Origin: an uncultured Bacteroidales bacterium
Lineage (GTDB): Bacteria; Bacteroidota; Bacteroidia; Bacteroidales; Bacteroidaceae
Assembly (NCBI GenBank): GCA_902799355.1
Contig: CADCAG010000027.1
Location: 1-64,000, forward strand
DNA length: 64,000 nucleotides
Direction of reading: 5' to 3'
Shown: in pieces, positions 60,487 to 64,000 of the stretch
Numbering within the stretch: position 1 is the first letter of the stretch
Layout: each line of letters opens with the position of its first letter
Notes under the pieces: model-generated
Seen by the model: the letters and a program-made list of their open reading frames with translations, nothing else
Databases searched by the model: none
What the model was told of the DNA's origin: nothing
Translations under genes and position numbers: made by a program

Positions 60487-61033
60487 TCTGTCCTGCATCG
60501 TGCTGCTGGCCTCCTGCCAGTCACTCAACACTGGTGACCTGCTGTTTCATGTGGTGGAGAAAGGTAACGCCATCACCGATGTGACACCAGGCATGATAGA
60601 TCATGTGGCCATAGTTCTCTCCAAAGATAGCGTCATCGAGGCGGTGGGCAGAGGGGTCAAGACAACACCTCTCGACTCGCTGCGACGACAGGAGGGCTAT
60701 TATATAATAGGTAGGGTGCGTCGTGCAGACCCTACCCTCTCAATAGCCAATGCCCGCCATTTCCTGGGACGTCCCTACGACAGACTCTATCTGCCAGACA
60801 ATGACGCCATCTACTGTTCGGAGCTGGTGCAGTTCTCTATGGTAGACAAAGACGGCAACAGACTATTGTCGCCCATCCCTATGTCGTTCCATGATGCATC
60901 TGGACACATCACGCCCTACTGGCAACAGTTTTACGAAGAGCACGGCATGGAGGTTCCTGAAGGTTACCCTGGCAGCAATCCTGGTGAATTGTCGAAACGT
61001 AGAGAGGTACACATCAAAGGACGATTAAGGTGA
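60464..61033 (+). CDS. YiiX-like (permuted NlpC/P60) hydrolase, lipoprotein
   Basis: 189 residues. Starts 23 bases inside the beta-helix gene. Lipobox LLASC (Cys18). The permuted papain-like order is visible: LNTGDLLFHV, DHVAIVL with the histidine, IEAVGRGVKTTPL, then FLGRPYDRLYLPDNDAIYCSELVQ with the cysteine. YiiX relatives cleave amide or ester bonds of lipids or cell-wall peptides; substrate unknown. A weak inverted repeat (AAGGTG/CACCTT, 61027-61052) overlaps its stop codon. Confidence 0.85.
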   Translation: MVRKWFANLSCIVLLASCQSLNTGDLLFHVVEKGNAITDVTPGMIDHVAIVLSKDSVIEAVGRGVKTTPLDSLRRQEGYYIIGRVRRADPTLSIANARHFLGRPYDRLYLPDNDAIYCSELVQFSMVDKDGNRLLSPIPMSFHDASGHITPYWQQFYEEHGMEVPEGYPGSNPGELSKRREVHIKGRLR

Positions 61034-61087
61034 GTTTTGCAAACCACACCTTACATTATTATATATAGTACGCAAAAAAAGTATAAA

Positions 61088-61115
61088 TTCTCAATTCGCA
61101 AGTCTCAATTCTCAA
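61088..61115. repeat. 7-bp tandem array upstream of pgk
   Basis: TTCTCAA, TTCGCAA, GTCTCAA, TTCTCAA. It ends ten bases before the pgk -7 element and covers the -33 position. Confidence 0.85.
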
Positions 61116-61125
61116 TAAATTATTG

Positions 61126-61133
61126 TATCTTTG
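61126..61133 (+). promoter_or_regulatory. Promoter of pgk
   Basis: TATCTTTG followed by CAATC; leader about 40 bases with GGAG at 61144-61147. Confidence 0.65.
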
Positions 61134-61177
61134 CAATCGTTTTGGAGAATCACATCATTTAATATAACAAAAGCATT

Positions 61178-62449
61178 ATGACAATCAACGAATTCAACTT
61201 TGCCGGTAAGAAGGCAATCGTACGTGTAGACTTCAACGTACCCCTCGATGAGAATGGTAAGATTACTGACGACACCCGTATCCGTGGTGCTCTGCCTACC
61301 CTGAAAAAGATCCTGAACGATGGTGGTGCTGTCATCATCATGAGCCACATGGGTAAGCCTAAAGGTAAGGTAGACGCTAAGAAGTCTTTGGGTCAGATTC
61401 GTGAGGCTGTAGAGAAGGCTCTGGGTGTTCCCGTTGCTTTCGCTCCCGACTGCGCTAAGGCTGCTGACGCTGCCAAGGCTCTGAAGATGGGTGAGGCTCT
61501 GCTGCTGGAGAACCTGCGTTTCTATCCTGAGGAAGAGGGTAAGCCCGTAGGTCTGGAGAAGGGTACTCCCGAGTATGACGAGGCTAAGAAGGCCCTGAAG
61601 GTTTCTCAGAAGGAGTTTGCTAAGACTTTGGCTTCTTACGCTGACTGCTATGTAATGGACGCCTTCGGTACAGCTCACCGCAAGCACGCTTCTACTGCTG
61701 TCATCGCTGACTACTTCGACGCTGACAACAAGATGCTGGGTCTGCTGATGGAGAAGGAGGTTCAGGCTGTTGACAACGTGCTCAGCAACATCAAGCGTCC
61801 TTTCGTTGCCATCATGGGTGGTTCTAAGGTATCTTCTAAGATTGGTATCATTGAGAACCTGCTCGGTAAGGTTGATAAGCTCATCCTCTGCGGTGGTATG
61901 ACCTACACCTTCGCAAAGGCTCACGGTGGTGAGATTGGCGACTCTATCGTTGAGATGGACAAGCTGGATGTAGCTCTGGGTGTTGAGGAGCTGGCCAAGA
62001 AGAACGGCGTAGAGCTCGTTCTGGGCAGCGACTGCACAGCTACCAACGGTCTCGACTTCGGTACCATGAGCGTAAAGCCCGGTGCTGAAATCATCACCTG
62101 CCCTGCCAACAAGGTTCCTGCTGGTTTCGAGGGTGTTGACGCTGGTCCTGAGAGCCAGAAGGCATTCGCCGAGGCTATCAAGGGTGCTAAGACCATCCTG
62201 TGGAACGGTCCTGCTGGTGTCTTCGAGTGCGATACCTTCACTCCTGGTTCACGTGCCATTGGCGACGCTATCGCTCAGGCAACTGCTGAGGGTGCCTTCT
62301 CACTGATTGGTGGTGGCGACTCTGTAGCTTGCGTTAACAAGTTCGGTCTGGCCGACAAGGTTAGCTACATCTCTACTGGTGGTGGTGCTCTGCTCGAGGC
62401 TATCGAGGGTAAGGTGCTCCCCGGAGTAGCAGCTATCAAGGGCGAGTAA
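61178..62449 (+). CDS. pgk: Phosphoglycerate kinase
   Basis: 423 residues. Motifs [78 protein letters not shown] and the nucleotide loop [14 protein letters not shown] are all intact. It makes ATP from 1,3-bisphosphoglycerate in glycolysis. Strong codon bias with many GGT, GCT and CTG codons fits high expression. Confidence 0.97.
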   Translation: MTINEFNFAGKKAIVRVDFNVPLDENGKITDDTRIRGALPTLKKILNDGGAVIIMSHMGKPKGKVDAKKSLGQIREAVEKALGVPVAFAPDCAKAADAAKALKMGEALLLENLRFYPEEEGKPVGLEKGTPEYDEAKKALKVSQKEFAKTLASYADCYVMDAFGTAHRKHASTAVIADYFDADNKMLGLLMEKEVQAVDNVLSNIKRPFVAIMGGSKVSSKIGIIENLLGKVDKLILCGGMTYTFAKAHGGEIGDSIVEMDKLDVALGVEELAKKNGVELVLGSDCTATNGLDFGTMSVKPGAEIITCPANKVPAGFEGVDAGPESQKAFAEAIKGAKTILWNGPAGVFECDTFTPGSRAIGDAIAQATAEGAFSLIGGGDSVACVNKFGLADKVSYISTGGGALLEAIEGKVLPGVAAIKGE

Positions 62450-62458
62450 TCCTTCGAA

Positions 62459-62486
62459 GTTAAGAGTGAAGAATTAAGAGTTAAGA
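62459..62486. repeat. 7-bp tandem array after pgk
   Basis: GTTAAGA, GTGAAGA, ATTAAGA, GTTAAGA, starting nine bases after the pgk stop and ending nine bases before the next ATG. Confidence 0.88.
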
Positions 62487-62495
62487 AATAAAAAG

Positions 62496-63425
62496 ATGAA
62501 GCATCTTTTTATGACCATAGCGATGGCCGCAGCGTTTACCGCCTGCGGCCATCGTGCTTCTACAGACAATGCTGCGGAGGCAGATTCCACCTGCGTCGAC
62601 AGTACCAACGTGACTGTTGCTGTCGACATATTAAGAACCGACAGCATTGCCACTGAATACTCAGACTCCACGGCTCATGTGTGCGTCAGTGCCGAGTGGC
62701 CTGTTGACGGTGAGAAAGCACTTGTGGCAAGCATCCGCAAATACATCTGTGAAGCATTAGCCATCGATGTCACTACCGACGAGGAACATCACGTCAACTA
62801 TACTGACAATGGCAAACAGCTTGTTTCGGGATTAGCCTCCAAACAGTTTAAGGACTTGTCAAGCATGTGGCACGACGCCAAGAAAGAAGGCTATGGCGGC
62901 GACATGGCATACGAATTCCTCGTGCGCACCTGGAAACTGGAAGAGACGGATACATATATCACCTATATGTGGACCTCTGAGGGCTTTACTGGCGGCGCCC
63001 ACGGTTATTTCCTGGCTGCTGGCACCTCCTTCCGCAAAAGCGACGGCAAGACCTTCGGTTATGAGATGGAGTACAATCGTGCTACCGAGAAGCACGACGT
63101 CATCAACCAGACCATGTTCAAGAAGTCTTCGTCGCCACAACTGTACAAGATCATCAAGGAGGGTGCTAAGCGCTATTTCAAAGACTGCGACGTGACTATC
63201 ACCAACGACGAGGAGTTAGCAGATAATCTGCAGGTTGAGGATGTCAATCGCATACCATTGCCCAGCAATCCCCCTTACTTCACCAAGGACGGGTTGTGCT
63301 TCACCTATCAGCAGTACGAGATTGCATGTTATGCAGTAGGTCTGGTGTCATTCACTGTACCTTATGCAAAGATACGCCCGTTGCTGACAGAAGAAGCTGC
63401 AACGCTCATACCATCTACCAAATAA
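62496..63425 (+). CDS. DUF3298/PdaC-like lipoprotein
   Basis: 309 residues. Lipobox FTAC (Cys17). An N-terminal DUF4163-like part with a charged strand-helix pattern, then FTGGAHGYFLAAGTSF and the DUF3298 end pattern: PPYFTKDGLCFTYQQYEIAC, then GLVSFTVPYAKIRPLL. RsiV and PdaC share these domains and bind lysozyme or peptidoglycan, so an envelope-sensing or muramyl-binding role is possible. No promoter is visible; it may be read through from pgk. Confidence 0.82.
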   Translation: MKHLFMTIAMAAAFTACGHRASTDNAAEADSTCVDSTNVTVAVDILRTDSIATEYSDSTAHVCVSAEWPVDGEKALVASIRKYICEALAIDVTTDEEHHVNYTDNGKQLVSGLASKQFKDLSSMWHDAKKEGYGGDMAYEFLVRTWKLEETDTYITYMWTSEGFTGGAHGYFLAAGTSFRKSDGKTFGYEMEYNRATEKHDVINQTMFKKSSSPQLYKIIKEGAKRYFKDCDVTITNDEELADNLQVEDVNRIPLPSNPPYFTKDGLCFTYQQYEIACYAVGLVSFTVPYAKIRPLLTEEAATLIPSTK

Positions 63426-63458
63426 AACAAAGATATCCAATTATAACTACGAAAGACT

Positions 63459-64000
63459 ATGAATAAAATTCTTCTGTTAATGTTGTCACTGGTGACACTT
63501 AACGCATCTGCGCAAAAAGACGAACTGCCTGACGGAATGCTGGCGGTAGAATTACAGGCCAACCCCTTCAGCAACGACTTCAACACCTTTAAGATGACTG
63601 AGCTCAAAGCTCGTCTGTGGCTCAACAACAAGCACGTTGTACGTTTCGCCCTGGGCTTTGGCATGGACACCAAAAAAGAAGATACCAGCTGGAACTTTGA
63701 CTCACGGGAGAGTATTAACAGTGACTACGACATCATTCAGCATAATGGAAAAAGCGAGACAAACTTTAAAGAAGTGCGTCTGACAGTGGGCTACGAATAC
63801 CATCTGGCACAGTCTGGTCGTCTGGATCTCTATGTCGGTGCATCAGCTGGCTATGAAGGAAAATACTATTCTGGTTCATCAGAGAGCACCGAGTCATGGA
63901 CACGCCATGGTAAAGGTTCATACGTGCCCTATCCTGACTTAGGCACCAGTACAGGTTCCAATACATCTACTGGCAGTTGGCTACATTATCCTGATTACAA
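63459..64000 (+). CDS. Outer-membrane beta-barrel protein (partial)
   Basis: The frame runs from the ATG at 63459 off the right edge (180 codons visible). Signal peptide MNKILLLMLSLVTLNASAQ. Alternating strands (MLAVELQANPF, ELKARLWLNNKHVVRFALGFGM, EVRLTVGYEYHL, LDLYVGASAGYEGKYY) fit a small OmpW/OmpA-like barrel. A Gly/Ser/Thr-rich loop at the visible end would be extracellular. The C-terminus is missing. Confidence 0.8.
   Translation, partial: MNKILLLMLSLVTLNASAQKDELPDGMLAVELQANPFSNDFNTFKMTELKARLWLNNKHVVRFALGFGMDTKKEDTSWNFDSRESINSDYDIIQHNGKSETNFKEVRLTVGYEYHLAQSGRLDLYVGASAGYEGKYYSGSSESTESWTRHGKGSYVPYPDLGTSTGSNTSTGSWLHYPDY

Noticed and set aside
61027-61052. Terminator after the YiiX-like gene
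   Set aside because: The inverted repeat overlaps the stop codon, is only six to ten bp with mismatches, and lacks a T-run, so I mention it only as a weak hairpin.

Overview
This window is a chromosomal segment of a Bacteroidales bacterium, most likely Prevotella or a close relative. I infer this from the recurrent promoter pattern TTTG-N19/20-TAnnTTTG(C), a complete Na+-NQR operon, a GldE-SSB pair, DUF4153 and DUF5112/5113-type proteins, a C-terminal tail resembling type IX secretion signals, and many lipoproteins. Shine-Dalgarno signals are weak and several starts are TTG or GTG. No species call is possible without a database search.

Layout. 1-3250 is an AT-rich accessory patch: a secreted protein with a TonB-C-like tail, an NTF2-fold immunity-type protein, a HigBA toxin-antitoxin pair, a lipoprotein, and several short direct and inverted repeats. 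3255-8292 holds a self-inhibited Fic protein with a likely autoregulatory operator, a YqiA-like hydrolase, a lipoprotein serpin and a DUF4153 membrane protein; the last two have near-identical promoters. 8400-13833 holds htpG behind a consensus-quality sigma-54 site, a TraB/GumN protein, and a TPR-membrane-SpoIIE phosphatase. 13825-24688 is a hexuronate locus. A LacI-type regulator, UxaA and an NhaC-type transporter run right. KdgK and Eda run left and are fused by gene overlap to a very large sensor kinase, its response regulator and a membrane protein. UxaA, KdgK and Eda together convert altronate to pyruvate and glyceraldehyde-3-phosphate.

24731-29443 holds a TerB-like protein, a GH25 lysozyme, a surface-type clostripain lipoprotein, gldE, ssb and a small conserved protein. 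29483-29982 is a tRNA cluster (Gly, Leu, Leu, Gly) with a decayed Gly copy. 30120-36947 holds a FucI-like isomerase, an aminopeptidase P, a C1 peptidase, a repeat-rich 500-bp gap, a TlpA-like thioredoxin and a lipoprotein. 36944-42606 is nqrABCDEF. 42787-54765 holds TamB, ribosomal protein S1, CarB, a small membrane protein, a patatin phospholipase and TrmD. 54842-64000 holds NspC, ThrS, a thioredoxin-TonB fusion, a beta-helix surface protein, a YiiX-like hydrolase, Pgk, a DUF3298 lipoprotein and the start of an outer-membrane beta-barrel protein.

The strongest unexplained signal is a set of short tandem arrays with a strict 7-bp period. At least nine lie in gaps between genes (24703, 25898, 34217, 36283, 41244, 47270, 56001, 61088, 62459), usually touching a stop codon or abutting a start. 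One more lies inside a coding region (31770), and a related array at 54805 has an 8-bp period. The unit differs from site to site but the period does not. Other notable signals are the sigma-54 site before htpG, a 9-bp minisatellite inside the histidine kinase dimerisation region, a 21-bp-spaced four-copy array at 34612, and two related palindromic leader elements at 32801 and 47331.
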